From NCBI GenBank assembly GCA_013203785.1, contig JABMPJ010000132.1, positions 1 to 40,479 on the forward strand: DNA of 40,479 nt, read 5' to 3'. This stretch comes from Lentisphaerota bacterium (lineage in GTDB: Bacteria; Verrucomicrobiota; Kiritimatiellia; UBA8416; JABMPJ01). Made by a program: the position numbers and the translations under genes. Position 1 is the stretch's first letter. Every line of letters begins with the position of its first letter. Of the stretch, positions 25,116 through 33,610 are shown piece by piece. Under the pieces are notes generated by a model. That model was not told where the DNA came from, searched no databases, and worked only from the letters and a program-made list of their open reading frames with translations.

Positions 25116-27479
25116 ATGCTCACTTTGACAAGAGCAAACTACATCCTGCGGATGTTCGTAGTGGGGCTTGGCATGTCTATAGCGGTGCAGGCCAGGAGTG
25201 ATGATGCGCTGGTGCTCGTGCGAGACGGGCAACCATCGGCAACGATTGTGGTGTCAGAGAACCCGCGATGCGGCGTAACCTTGGCTGTCGCGGAGCTTGA
25301 GACCTATGTCGAGAAGATGACCGGCGTACGGTTGCCGGTGGTGAGCGATTCTGCGTCGGTGCAGGGCCTGCGCGTCTTGATTGGCGAGTCGGCCGCGACA
25401 CGTGCCCTCGGATACAGCAACGCGACGTTTGAGGCAGAGGAGTACTGCGTCAGGGTCAGCGACGACACCCTCATGATTCTTGGGCATGACCAGGACATCT
25501 ATGGCGAGATCTCGTATGAAGCGGACGGTGTCTACCCCGGGTTTGAGTGGTACCACGAGATGGGCACGTTGTGGGGCGTATTCGATTTTCTCGAGCGGGC
25601 TTGCGGCGTGAGGTGGTACTTCCCCGGTGAGCTGGGGCTTGTGGCACCTCGGCAGGCCACCTTACGTGTGGGCCACATCGACCGGCAACGGCGGCCCTGG
25701 GCGCGTCATCGCTGGGTGGTGCCGCGCCCCTTTCCCAAGTCGCTCTACTGGTATGAGGGTCTCGATCCGGTTACCGTGGCTGATCTAGCCGACCGACCCA
25801 CAGCCAACCTCTGGTGGCTGCATTTGCGCGTGCGCAGTGAGCCGGTCTCATTTAGCCACGCCTATAGCGCGGCCCTTGAGGAGTGGCGAGAGACGCACCC
25901 TGAGTATCTGGCGCAAGGCTACGACCTCGACAAGGTGCACTACATGCAGCCGGCTTTTCACAAACCAGAGGTGCTGAAAGCGGTGGCCGACATGGCCATT
26001 GCGCATTTCGATAAACCGCTGGAGGAGCGGTACACAGAGCGCATGTGGGTGGCGAGCCCGGAGTTTTTCGGGATCTCCCCCATGGACAACAATAACTGGT
26101 GCAAGAGCCCTGAAGCGCGTGCCCAGTTCCCCAGTGAGCCCCCCGACCGCTACTGGTGTGGCTATGCCAGTCACCACGTCTGGGACTTCGTCAACGGCGT
26201 GGCGCGCCTCGTGGCCGTTAAGCACCCGGACAAGTGGATGGGCTGCTTTGCCTATGCGAAGTACCAGGAGCCCTATGAGGGAATGACCCTTGAGCCGAAC
26301 GTAGCGGTTCAACTCTGCCGTCCCCTCTCGCGCTACTGGCATCCGGCATTGATGAATCAGCACGAGCGGACGCTGGAGCAATGGGTCAAGCTCAAGCCGC
26401 AGCGCCTCTACCTGTTCGACTACTTTCTTTTTCCGCAGCACCGGCATCAGAACCTGTTTCCAGGCTGGTTCCCTCGCCTGGTAGGGTCCGATATGGCGCG
26501 CATGAAGCGCATCGGGCTACGTGGCGCCTACAACGATATTTCCTGTAGCGCTATCGCTGGTCGCCAGTGGCGAGACAAAGAGTGGGTGCCCCACTTCTGG
26601 GTCAACCCGATGCTGGACCACATTAATCTCTATATCTGGTTCAAGTATCTGGATGATCAGTCCGAAGATGTCGACACCCTTCTGGACGAGATGTGCGACA
26701 CGCTTTACGGCCCGGCAGGGCCCTCTATCCATGAGTTCATCGATCGTGTGGAGCGGATTGCCTCCTGCTGGCCCAACTATGCGCGCACCCTGCACAACGT
26801 GGCCCATCTCAACGGCGAAGACTCATGGCAACACCTCTGCCCTCCCGCGCGACTCAAGGAGTTTGGCGAGCTCATGGCCTCGGCCCACGCGGCCGCAGAG
26901 ACCACGGAGCAGAAGGCGCGTGTCGCCCTGTTTGATGCGGGCGTGTTTCAGATGATGCAAAAATCGTCAGACACGTGGCATGCCGCAAACCACGTCCTCA
27001 CCCCCGAGAACTCGCGGCCTCTCGCACGCGACTGGAAGCTCAGACTTGACCCCGAGAAAAGGGGTGAAGCTGCAGCGTGGTTCCTACCCGATCTTGACGA
27101 TGCTGACTGGTCCACGGCGTCGACCCACACGACCCTGGAGAAGCAGGGCCACGAGAACTATAAGCACGCGTGGTACCGAACCCGCATCACGGTTCCCGAG
27201 GAATGGCAGGGCCGCGTGATTCAGATCAAGCTGGGCGCCGTTGACGAGAGTTTCAAACTGTGGGTCAACGGAGCCATGGCCGCTGAGTTCACGTTTGATC
27301 CTGTCGATCCCCGGAGCTGGGACCGCCCCATGTGGTTCGATATTTCGAAGTACATGAAGGCAGGTGAGGACGGCCAGATCGCGCTACTGGTCGAAAACCT
27401 GTCGGGTCAAGGCGGACTGTGGAAACCTTCCCATATTGTGGCCGACCCGATCCAGCTTCGAGACAAGGGCGAGTTCTAG
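25116..27479 (+). CDS. Secreted DUF4838-family glycoside hydrolase-like protein
   Basis: A 787-residue exported protein. The signal peptide occupies about 1-27 (hydrophobic core FVVGLGMSIAVQA). It is followed by a small alpha/beta domain typical of alpha-glucuronidase-like enzymes (about 45-120, LAVAELETYVEKMTGVRLPVV), then the DUF4838 barrel region (about 140-560, with VRWYFPGELGLVAP and FAYAKYQEPYEGMTLEP). The C-terminal galactose-binding-like beta-sandwich covers about 645-780 (WYRTRITVPEEWQGR, FKLWVNGAMAAEF). DUF4838 proteins are common in polysaccharide loci of PVC and Bacteroidetes bacteria, but their reaction is not well defined. GGAG 5 bases before the ATG supports the start. The GH29 remnant follows 58 bases later, so they share an operon. 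Confidence 0.85.
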   Translation: MLTLTRANYILRMFVVGLGMSIAVQARSDDALVLVRDGQPSATIVVSENPRCGVTLAVAELETYVEKMTGVRLPVVSDSASVQGLRVLIGESAATRALGYSNATFEAEEYCVRVSDDTLMILGHDQDIYGEISYEADGVYPGFEWYHEMGTLWGVFDFLERACGVRWYFPGELGLVAPRQATLRVGHIDRQRRPWARHRWVVPRPFPKSLYWYEGLDPVTVADLADRPTANLWWLHLRVRSEPVSFSHAYSAALEEWRETHPEYLAQGYDLDKVHYMQPAFHKPEVLKAVADMAIAHFDKPLEERYTERMWVASPEFFGISPMDNNNWCKSPEARAQFPSEPPDRYWCGYASHHVWDFVNGVARLVAVKHPDKWMGCFAYAKYQEPYEGMTLEPNVAVQLCRPLSRYWHPALMNQHERTLEQWVKLKPQRLYLFDYFLFPQHRHQNLFPGWFPRLVGSDMARMKRIGLRGAYNDISCSAIAGRQWRDKEWVPHFWVNPMLDHINLYIWFKYLDDQSEDVDTLLDEMCDTLYGPAGPSIHEFIDRVERIASCWPNYARTLHNVAHLNGEDSWQHLCPPARLKEFGELMASAHAAAETTEQKARVALFDAGVFQMMQKSSDTWHAANHVLTPENSRPLARDWKLRLDPEKRGEAAAWFLPDLDDADWSTASTHTTLEKQGHENYKHAWYRTRITVPEEWQGRVIQIKLGAVDESFKLWVNGAMAAEFTFDPVDPRSWDRPMWFDISKYMKAGEDGQIALLVENLSGQGGLWKPSHIVADPIQLRDKGEF

Positions 27480-27537
27480 CCATAGGCCGCGATCATGTGC
27501 GCCTTGTGCTCCCATCCAGATATGAAGGGCTAGAGCC

Positions 27538-28101
27538 GTGAAGAGTGAAAACAAGGAACGCCTATCCAGAGAGCAGTTGCAGGCATGGGAGCAGTTCGGA
27601 TACGGCATGTTTATCCACTTCGGAATGAGCACCTATTTAGGCGAGGTATGGGTGGATATCCCTGCGATTCTGACCCGTGACTATAAGAACAGGCTCTACA
27701 GTGACATCAGAAAGTGGCAGCCAGAAACGGCTATAGTGATGAACCATGGCATTGGTAACGGTTCCGAACTCAACATTGATAAAGCCTGGCCGACGGACAT
27801 TATCACAATCGAACGGTTTCTGCCTGACAGCATGGCCTATCATCAGAAAGTCAGAACCATCGAAGGCCATGAATACTATCTACCGGGAGAAGTATGCGAC
27901 CCAATCGGCAAAGACTGGTTCTACACCCCGGACGATCAGCTACGCAGCGACGCGGAGCTGCTGGGCATGTACCTGGTGACCAGGGCGCGCGGCGCTAATC
28001 TGCTCCTTGATGTTCCACCGGATAAGCACGGTCTATTGCCAATCCCCACGGTCGACAGCCTCATGAGGCTCCGAAAACAGATCGACTCTGTGGGGGGGTG
28101 A
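27538..28101 (+). CDS. GH29 alpha-L-fucosidase remnant with in-frame internal loss
   Basis: Only 187 residues against about 400-450 for GH29 alpha-L-fucosidases. The N-terminus has the family opening YGMFIHFGMSTY (about 22-33). Residues from EVWVDIP onward match the second half, including the aspartate of VWVD, which corresponds to the region of the family nucleophile, then QPETAIVMNHG, AWPTDIITIERFLP and the normal C-terminal NLLLDVPPDKHG segment. The roughly 150 residues between them, most of the barrel, are absent although the frame is kept. The breakpoint is near 27634-27648. Activity is not expected. GTG start with GAAGGG 8 bases upstream. Its stop lies one base from the stop of the convergent exported-protein gene. 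Confidence 0.85.
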   Translation: MKSENKERLSREQLQAWEQFGYGMFIHFGMSTYLGEVWVDIPAILTRDYKNRLYSDIRKWQPETAIVMNHGIGNGSELNIDKAWPTDIITIERFLPDSMAYHQKVRTIEGHEYYLPGEVCDPIGKDWFYTPDDQLRSDAELLGMYLVTRARGANLLLDVPPDKHGLLPIPTVDSLMRLRKQIDSVGG

Positions 28102-28102
28102 T

Positions 28103-29488
28103 TCACTGTATGGTTATCATGGTACCCCTGGGCTCACGACCCACAGCAATGAAGCCAGCCAGGCTGCTGTAGGGGCCGCCAGCGATCCGCTTGGTTCCGG
28201 GATCAACCGTCGCCGCCAACTCGACCCACTGGGTTCCGTTGTACTGCCAGAGCTTGAGGTCCTCCTCATCCAGACCAATGGCCGCCAGAGCCGCATCATC
28301 ATACCGGACCCACAAGTGGCCCGCGCTGCCGCTGACCCCATCCAGGCTCCAGACGCCTGCCGAAACGATGCCGGGCGGGACAAGGGCGTGATCGGCGGCA
28401 TAGAGCACTCCTGTTAGAATGCCGCTGCCAGCCGTAAAGAGCATTTTCAGGCTATTTACAAGGAAGGGTCCGGCTTCTTCGCCCCAGTAGTAGGTATTCC
28501 CGCTGCTGACGGGGAACGATGGCAAGAGCAGTCGGCCGTGGTTCTGCGCAAACCAGCCGTGGTCGGTGGTGTTGTCGGAGAGGCCTGTGGTGCCGGAGAA
28601 GGTCGAAAGGTCCAGATCGCGATCCGTGCCGTAGCCGTCTGCCTCAACACGTCCGCTGTTCTGCAGGTTGCCGGTCAGAGCGATCGTTCCCCATCCGCGC
28701 AGCAATCTTTCCTGGGTGGAGCTATAGCCGAGCTCCAAGGCTATGCCCGCGCCACTCTCTTCCACGATGGTGCCCGTGCCGTTGGTGTCTCCGATGTTGA
28801 GGACGCTCACAGGCTTAAGGTCTACGCCCATCACAAAACTGCATCCATTGGAAAGTACGACCGAGCCTCCCGTCAGGTTGTAGGTCCCTGCGGAGCTGAC
28901 GTCACTATAGGCCCCGATCTCGAAGACGTCCTTCACGTGGACGCTGCCACCGCTCTGGGATACGAACCCATGCCCGAAGATGCCCAGCTCCAACTCGTCG
29001 ATAAGCAGTTGTCCGCTCACCATGTTGTAGGCGGCGGGGCTCACCAAGGCTCGGCCAATGTCGAGATTGTGCACCGTAACGGTGCCGCCGTACTGATTGA
29101 ACGTGCCAGGAGCGAGAGAGGCGATGAACATGTAGTTGACGGCCTGGAGGCTGCCGCTCTGCATATTGATCGTTCCTTCGCCTCCAGAGGCTGATCCAAG
29201 GCTCAGATTATTGCAGATGGCGCCGAGCTCAGTGATCTCGGCAATGGCGTTGGTGGCGCGGGCGGGCTGGCTCACATTCGGAGCGCCCAGATAAGCGGTG
29301 TCCGCAGCCGTGGGCTGCACGCCAATCCAATTGGCATTGTTGGTCCAATTTCCCGACGACGGCGCTTCAGTGGTCCAGTACAAATTTGCCGCGTCGGCGT
29401 GGGCAGCATCAAGGAACAACGCCAAAGCAAACACGAGCGCGATATGCTGCGAAGTCCTGCCTGACGTCTGTCTGTAGTGGTGTCGCAT
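28103..29488 (-). CDS. Exported beta-repeat protein (autotransporter-repeat-like)
   Basis: A 461-residue protein of unknown function. An N-terminal signal peptide (about 1-33, IALVFALALFLDAAHADA) precedes a W-rich opening, TNNANWIGVQ, typical of secreted repeat proteins in PVC bacteria. From about 90 to 260 run imperfect repeats of roughly 30-35 residues with glycine-rich turns (FNQYGGTVTVHNLDIG, YNMVSGQLLIDELELG, YNLTGGSVVLSN), as in autotransporter-associated beta strands. The C-terminal ~120 residues form a separate domain (HLWVRYDDAAL, LKLWQYNGTQWVEL). No PEP-CTERM or anchor motif is seen. The ATG at 29488 has GGGAG 6 bases upstream, while the ATG at 29512 has none. It may bind or present polysaccharide at the surface. 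Confidence 0.75.
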   Translation of the reverse strand: MRHHYRQTSGRTSQHIALVFALALFLDAAHADAANLYWTTEAPSSGNWTNNANWIGVQPTAADTAYLGAPNVSQPARATNAIAEITELGAICNNLSLGSASGGEGTINMQSGSLQAVNYMFIASLAPGTFNQYGGTVTVHNLDIGRALVSPAAYNMVSGQLLIDELELGIFGHGFVSQSGGSVHVKDVFEIGAYSDVSSAGTYNLTGGSVVLSNGCSFVMGVDLKPVSVLNIGDTNGTGTIVEESGAGIALELGYSSTQERLLRGWGTIALTGNLQNSGRVEADGYGTDRDLDLSTFSGTTGLSDNTTDHGWFAQNHGRLLLPSFPVSSGNTYYWGEEAGPFLVNSLKMLFTAGSGILTGVLYAADHALVPPGIVSAGVWSLDGVSGSAGHLWVRYDDAALAAIGLDEEDLKLWQYNGTQWVELAATVDPGTKRIAGGPYSSLAGFIAVGREPRGTMITIQ

Positions 29489-29559
29489 CGTCTTCTCCCT
29501 ATCCAGTTTCATGGCTTGGAATCGTAGCGCCTATCGCGCAGCGGGAATTCTACCATCTA

Positions 29560-29580
29560 GTCACCTTGGTGACCCAGTTA
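29560..29580. promoter_or_regulatory. Dyad GTCACCTTGGTGAC overlapping operator site 3
   Basis: GTCACC-TT-GGTGAC (29560-29573) is a perfect 6-2-6 inverted repeat. It overlaps TGACCCAGTTA (29570-29580), a copy of the repeated element that continues AACAAT, much like the site at 30972-30962 (TGACCCAGTCAACAAAT on the minus strand). Both lie just downstream of the predicted transcription start of the exported-protein gene. Confidence 0.55.
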
Positions 29581-29600
29581 ACAATTTCAAACATATCGTC

Positions 29601-29629
29601 ATAATATCCATGTAAAGAAGGTATGTCAA
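29601..29629 (-). promoter_or_regulatory. Sigma-70-type promoter of the exported-protein gene
   Basis: On the minus strand, TTGACA (29629-29624), a 17-base spacer and TATTAT (29606-29601) give a perfect -35 and a 5-of-6 -10. Transcription should begin near 29594, about 106 bases before the ATG at 29488. Confidence 0.65.
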
Positions 29630-29663
29630 ACATATAAAAGCCTACTGGTGCATATATATTGAA

Positions 29664-29681
29664 GAATGACTCATTCATATA
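29664..29681 (+). promoter_or_regulatory. Operator site 5 in a perfect palindrome
   Basis: GAATGA-C-TCATTC (29664-29676) is an exact 6-1-6 dyad. TGACTCATTCATATA (29667-29681) differs by one base from TGACTCAGTCATATA at site 1 (minus strand, 24903-24889). It lies upstream of the -35 box of the exported-protein gene. Confidence 0.5.
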
Positions 29682-29816
29682 AAGACGTCAGGCGAGCGGG
29701 CCCAGCCTCCATGATTACAGTGTCATCCGGAGACGACAAGCCGCGCGCACCGACACCCCAACCCACAGGGCGAGGTGTCTTGTTTGGTCGGCGTCGCTCG
29801 GTGCGGGTTGCTATGT

Positions 29817-30872
29817 CTACGCTCGGCGCGAGCGCGCGAGCGCGGCAACGGTATCGCCTGAATAGAGCTCCACGGGAAGCATCTCCTGGATGGGCGCGGT
29901 GGCTTTACCCTCTATGAGATCAATCAGCAGGTCCATGGCTCGGAAGCTCAACTCCTGAGGGTGCTGATCGATGGACGTCAGGCGGCTTTCCGAAAACTCG
30001 TCGAGTCGGCCGTACCCCGTGACGGACATGTCGCGGGGGATGGACAGGCCTCGCTCCTTCAGGGCCGCAATGGCCAGCATGGCATTCTGGTCTCGATCGA
30101 AAGCAATGGCGGTGATCTCCGGGGATACCTTGCAAGCTCTGTCCATGCAAGCGGCAATGTGCGTGTCGTCGACCTGCACGGGGAACAGGTGATCTTCCGG
30201 GTTCTCGATTCCGGCTTCGCGCAGTGCATCAATGAATCCCATGGCACGCTGTCCTGCCAGAGTGTCCTTGAGATGAGTTGCCGGGGCAAACACCGGATTC
30301 GTGTGCCCCATCTCGCAAAGATGGCGGCCTATCAGATAGCCGCCGTGCCGATTATCCGAGATGACCCAGTTCCGCTTGGCTCTATCTTCGCTGCGAGGCA
30401 GCGTATCGACAAACATCACGGGGAATGGTAGGTCCGGGGGAGGAAAGTTTCCAAATGTGATCAGCCCGTCGATTCCTGAATCACACACCATTTGCCAGAA
30501 ATGGTCTTCCTCTTCGCGGGGTGACGGGTGGATGTATTCCGTCCGATAGTGGCGGACAAATGCTGCCCGTTGTCCGCCTCTAAGCAGATGAGGCTGGAAT
30601 GAGATGTTTTGAAGCGCGATCACGAAGGCAATGGTGCCGATCGGGTAATCGGTCGTCTTAGCGACAATGGTTCCAGCACCGCCTCGACAGCGCTTTAGGA
30701 AGCCGCGGTCGACCAGGCGGGCGACGGCCTTGTTGGCCGTCGTCTTGTTGACGCTGAACATTTCGGCCAGCTCGTATTCCGACTGAATCTTTTGGCCACG
30801 CTTCAGATCACCATGACGGAGTTGACCCATGAAATACTCAATGATCTGGTCGCCCTTGGTCGTCCTGCTCAT
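29817..30872 (-). CDS. GntR-family regulator with LacI-type sugar-sensing domain
   Basis: A 351-residue regulator with the same architecture as the one at 9565-10644 but clearly divergent from it. The GntR winged helix-turn-helix covers about 5-72 (IQSEYELAEMFSVNKTTANKAV), and the sugar-binding sensor about 85-340 (DGLITFGNFPPPDLPFPVMFVDT, SVTGYGRLDEFSESRLTSID). ATG at 30872 with AGGG 8 bases upstream is preferred over the TTG at 30896. The gene is divergent from the GH95-like gene. The repeated element TGACYCAKTYR occurs at its own promoter and in front of the DUF4838 and exported-protein genes, so it is the likely regulator of this unit. Confidence 0.9.
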   Translation of the reverse strand: MSRTTKGDQIIEYFMGQLRHGDLKRGQKIQSEYELAEMFSVNKTTANKAVARLVDRGFLKRCRGGAGTIVAKTTDYPIGTIAFVIALQNISFQPHLLRGGQRAAFVRHYRTEYIHPSPREEEDHFWQMVCDSGIDGLITFGNFPPPDLPFPVMFVDTLPRSEDRAKRNWVISDNRHGGYLIGRHLCEMGHTNPVFAPATHLKDTLAGQRAMGFIDALREAGIENPEDHLFPVQVDDTHIAACMDRACKVSPEITAIAFDRDQNAMLAIAALKERGLSIPRDMSVTGYGRLDEFSESRLTSIDQHPQELSFRAMDLLIDLIEGKATAPIQEMLPVELYSGDTVAALARSRRA

Positions 30873-30961
30873 AGATATGGCCCTGCCTGGTATCAAATAC
30901 GTGGCTGAGTTTACGGAACAGGGCGACGGAAGGCAACAGCATTCCCTTCACTCGGATTTGT

Positions 30962-30980
30962 TGACTGGGTCATTATAGTG
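30962..30980 (-). promoter_or_regulatory. GntR gene -10 box with adjoining operator site 4
   Basis: The minus strand reads CACTATAATGACCCAGTCA. TATAAT (30977-30972) is a perfect -10 box, and TGACCCAGTCA (30972-30962) overlaps its last base and extends toward the transcription start. No good -35 is present (AATTTG at 17 bases). The layout fits autorepression. Confidence 0.5.
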
Positions 30981-31002
30981 CCTGTTTTCCCTTTCAAATT
31001 TC

Positions 31003-31031
31003 TTGATGATGGGCATTCATAAGTCTATATT
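31003..31031 (+). promoter_or_regulatory. Sigma-70-type promoter of the GH95-like gene
   Basis: TTGATG (31003-31008), a 17-base spacer and TATATT (31026-31031) form a reasonable promoter 34 bases before the first ATG. The operator at 30962-30972 lies about 30 bases upstream of the -35 box. Confidence 0.5.
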
Positions 31032-31064
31032 GAGGTATGAGCTGGATCTATTGAATCGGTTATC

Positions 31065-33593
31065 ATGCTGGAAGAGAAGTGGATGATGGAGAATGGAGCC
31101 GCATTGCCGGGTGGGGATCGTCAAGGTACCGGTGTCCTGCACGAGGGGCATTGGCTTTCGCAGCCTGCGCTCAACTGGCAGGACGGTCATGTGCTGGGCA
31201 ATGGCGATGTGGGCGCTGTGGTGTGGGGCTCGGCTGAGCGGGTCAGCATCGGCATCTCCAAGCACGATGTGTGTGATCTGAGGACGGACACTGAGCATGG
31301 TACGCGCTGGTCCCGGACCTACCCCGAAATTCGTGAACGGGTCCTCAAGGGGGAGCGCGAATTTCTTTACGAGCAGGTCGAAAAGACCCGCGAAGCGGTC
31401 GACCGCCTCGGATACGGCTACAGGAAGACCGATTCGCGACAGATTCCATTGCCGTGCGGAAGGCTGTGCCTGGACGTGTTGCGTAGTCTCCCTGCGAAGT
31501 CGTTTAGGCAGGGACTATTGTTTGAGGATGGCGAATGCGTTGTTCAAATCGTGCCCACACACAATGGCAAGTCATGGATTCCCGAGCACGTCATCACGCT
31601 TCGCCTGTTTGTGCATGCCGAAACCAACGTGGTGTTCGTGGCGCTCTCTTCGCCGGCGCAAAGGCGCATCGGCTGGCTGCTTGATAGAGACGTCGATAAT
31701 GATCGCCCGGCGCCATCCTACCGTATCGATCAGCAAGAGGGCGCGGGTAATGCCTGCGTGCTGGCAGATCCCGTGCGCGGTGGGATTGGGTACGCGCTGG
31801 CTTTGACGGCGAGAGCGACGGAGTGGGATGCAGCGGCCTGTCCGCACGGCATCATGGGAACCCTGACCTTTGGCGGGGAGGCGGGAGATGCCGTCTTTGC
31901 GTTGGGGGTTGCTTCGGCCATTGATGCCGGGGAGGCACGGGCGGCGGATGCTCTGGCGCTTGAGCTCAGCGAGCAGGCTTCGCGTGCCGATATCGGGCAG
32001 CTATCCACATCGCACCACGCATGGTGGCGGAATTTCTGGGCCCAATCGTCGGTAGCTTACGGTGTGGGTGATTTTGAGACGATGTGGACGATGGGGCTGT
32101 ACGCATTGGGGTCCGCCACCCGGCCGGACACGTCCCCGCCACATTTGCAGGGCATATGGAGTTTGAATGACCGGCCGGCATGGCACTCTGACTTTCATTT
32201 CAACACCAACATCCAGGAGTGCCACTGGTTGGCGGGAGGGGCCAATCATCCCGAGCTTCAGGCGGCACTGGTGCGCAAACTCGTCCACGACTGGCGTGAC
32301 GAACTGCGTCGCTATGCGCGTGAGCAATTCGGGGCGTCCGGCTTGGCCGTGCCCGTCAACGTCGACCGGCTGGGGCGGGCCATCACGGGCTGGCCATTGG
32401 CGGGCGAGTTGTCACTGACGGCGTGGACCGCCCAACATGTGTGGTGGCAGTGGTTGTACACGGGGGATCGTGACCTGCTCCATGAGGATATCTATCCCTT
32501 CCTGAGGGAGTGCTGCGACTTCTATCTGGATGTGATGGTGCGGGACGACCGGGGCATCTACAACATTGAGGTCTCTCACTCTCCGGAGCAGTACACCGCA
32601 GAGCATCACCAGCGAGCACCGCATGGCGTGCTGGGACGCAATCCCACGATCGATATTGCGGCCATTCGCTATCTATTCAACGCCACGGTGGAGGCGGCGG
32701 GCTGTCTGGATATTGACGATTCATCGGTCGCAACCTGTCGAGAGGTTCTGTCGCATCTGCCTGAGATTCCTACCCAGGACGGGATTCTCATCGATATGGA
32801 ACGCGCCCTCTTGCCTGAAGATGATGTGCCGGGCTATTTTCCCCACTGTCATCGGCACCCCAGCCGTCTCATGCCCATCTTCCCCTTTGGGGAGATTGGA
32901 CTACACAGCGGCCCTGAGATGTTGGCGTTGGGGCGGCGCTCCTTTGCCGAGTTCAGGCAGTACGCCTATGCGGGCCGAGAGTCTCACTTCATTGAGCATG
33001 GTTTCACCGGGTGGTCGCTGTCATTCCAAGCCTGTATTGCCGCGAGGCTGGGGTTGGCGGAGGAGGCCGAAGCCTGTCTCCGGGAGCTATTCGACTACTA
33101 CACGCTGAACGGCCTGCTGACCAGCTGCGACAGTCTGATGCGGGGCAAGGGAAACTACAGAAGGCATGGCGGAAACACGGGCGGTGCCGTGTTTCAGCTT
33201 GATGCTCTTCTCGGAGCTGGCGCCGCGCTCACGGAGATGCTGGCACACAAAGCAGGGGACACCATCTACCTGTTTGCCGGTGTTCCGGCGACACGTTCGG
33301 CCAGCTTCAAGGATCTGCGTTTGCCGGGCGGTGTGATGGTGAGCGCCGAGTGCGGACCCTATGGCGTCACGTGGGTACGCGTGCGGGTCGAGCATCCGTC
33401 TGAGATCATACTGGCCAATCCCTGGCCCGGCGACAAGGCGACCGTCATGGGGAACCTCTCTGATGAGGCCCGCCCCCGAAGCGGTGAGACGCTCATGTGG
33501 CACGCTGAGCCGGGCACGATCTATTGCTGCGAACGTTACCATCCGCCCAAAGGCCAACGTCTGACACCGGCGGAGTGCTGTGCGGCCCTATAG
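31065..33593 (+). CDS. GH95-like glycoside hydrolase (alpha-L-fucosidase/galactosidase type)
   Basis: An 842-residue protein related at distance to GH95. The order is an N-terminal beta-domain (about 20-270), a helical linker, the (alpha/alpha)6 toroid (about 330-730) and a short C-terminal beta-domain. LQGIWSLNDRPAWHSDFHF leads into N380-T-N382, matching the paired asparagines of the family active site. E508 in SHSPEQ corresponds to the general acid glutamate. TGWSLSFQACIAARLG matches the conserved helix following. No signal peptide is visible, so it may act inside the cell on imported oligosaccharides. The start may be ATG 31065, or 31083, which has GGAAG 9 bases upstream. It probably removes alpha-fucose or alpha-galactose, but the exact sugar is unknown. 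Confidence 0.82.
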   Translation: MLEEKWMMENGAALPGGDRQGTGVLHEGHWLSQPALNWQDGHVLGNGDVGAVVWGSAERVSIGISKHDVCDLRTDTEHGTRWSRTYPEIRERVLKGEREFLYEQVEKTREAVDRLGYGYRKTDSRQIPLPCGRLCLDVLRSLPAKSFRQGLLFEDGECVVQIVPTHNGKSWIPEHVITLRLFVHAETNVVFVALSSPAQRRIGWLLDRDVDNDRPAPSYRIDQQEGAGNACVLADPVRGGIGYALALTARATEWDAAACPHGIMGTLTFGGEAGDAVFALGVASAIDAGEARAADALALELSEQASRADIGQLSTSHHAWWRNFWAQSSVAYGVGDFETMWTMGLYALGSATRPDTSPPHLQGIWSLNDRPAWHSDFHFNTNIQECHWLAGGANHPELQAALVRKLVHDWRDELRRYAREQFGASGLAVPVNVDRLGRAITGWPLAGELSLTAWTAQHVWWQWLYTGDRDLLHEDIYPFLRECCDFYLDVMVRDDRGIYNIEVSHSPEQYTAEHHQRAPHGVLGRNPTIDIAAIRYLFNATVEAAGCLDIDDSSVATCREVLSHLPEIPTQDGILIDMERALLPEDDVPGYFPHCHRHPSRLMPIFPFGEIGLHSGPEMLALGRRSFAEFRQYAYAGRESHFIEHGFTGWSLSFQACIAARLGLAEEAEACLRELFDYYTLNGLLTSCDSLMRGKGNYRRHGGNTGGAVFQLDALLGAGAALTEMLAHKAGDTIYLFAGVPATRSASFKDLRLPGGVMVSAECGPYGVTWVRVRVEHPSEIILANPWPGDKATVMGNLSDEARPRSGETLMWHAEPGTIYCCERYHPPKGQRLTPAECCAAL

Positions 33594-33610
33594 CGTCGAT
33601 TGCCGGGGGC

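Larger units (their letters stand above)
29489..29816. other. Control region between the exported-protein and second GntR genes
   Basis: A 328-base AT-rich stretch with no gene. It contains the promoter of the exported-protein gene and two copies of the repeated operator element, listed separately. The right part (29680-29816) is GC-rich and shows nothing recognisable. A small reading frame at 29666-29917 overlaps the GntR gene and is not supported. Confidence 0.5.
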
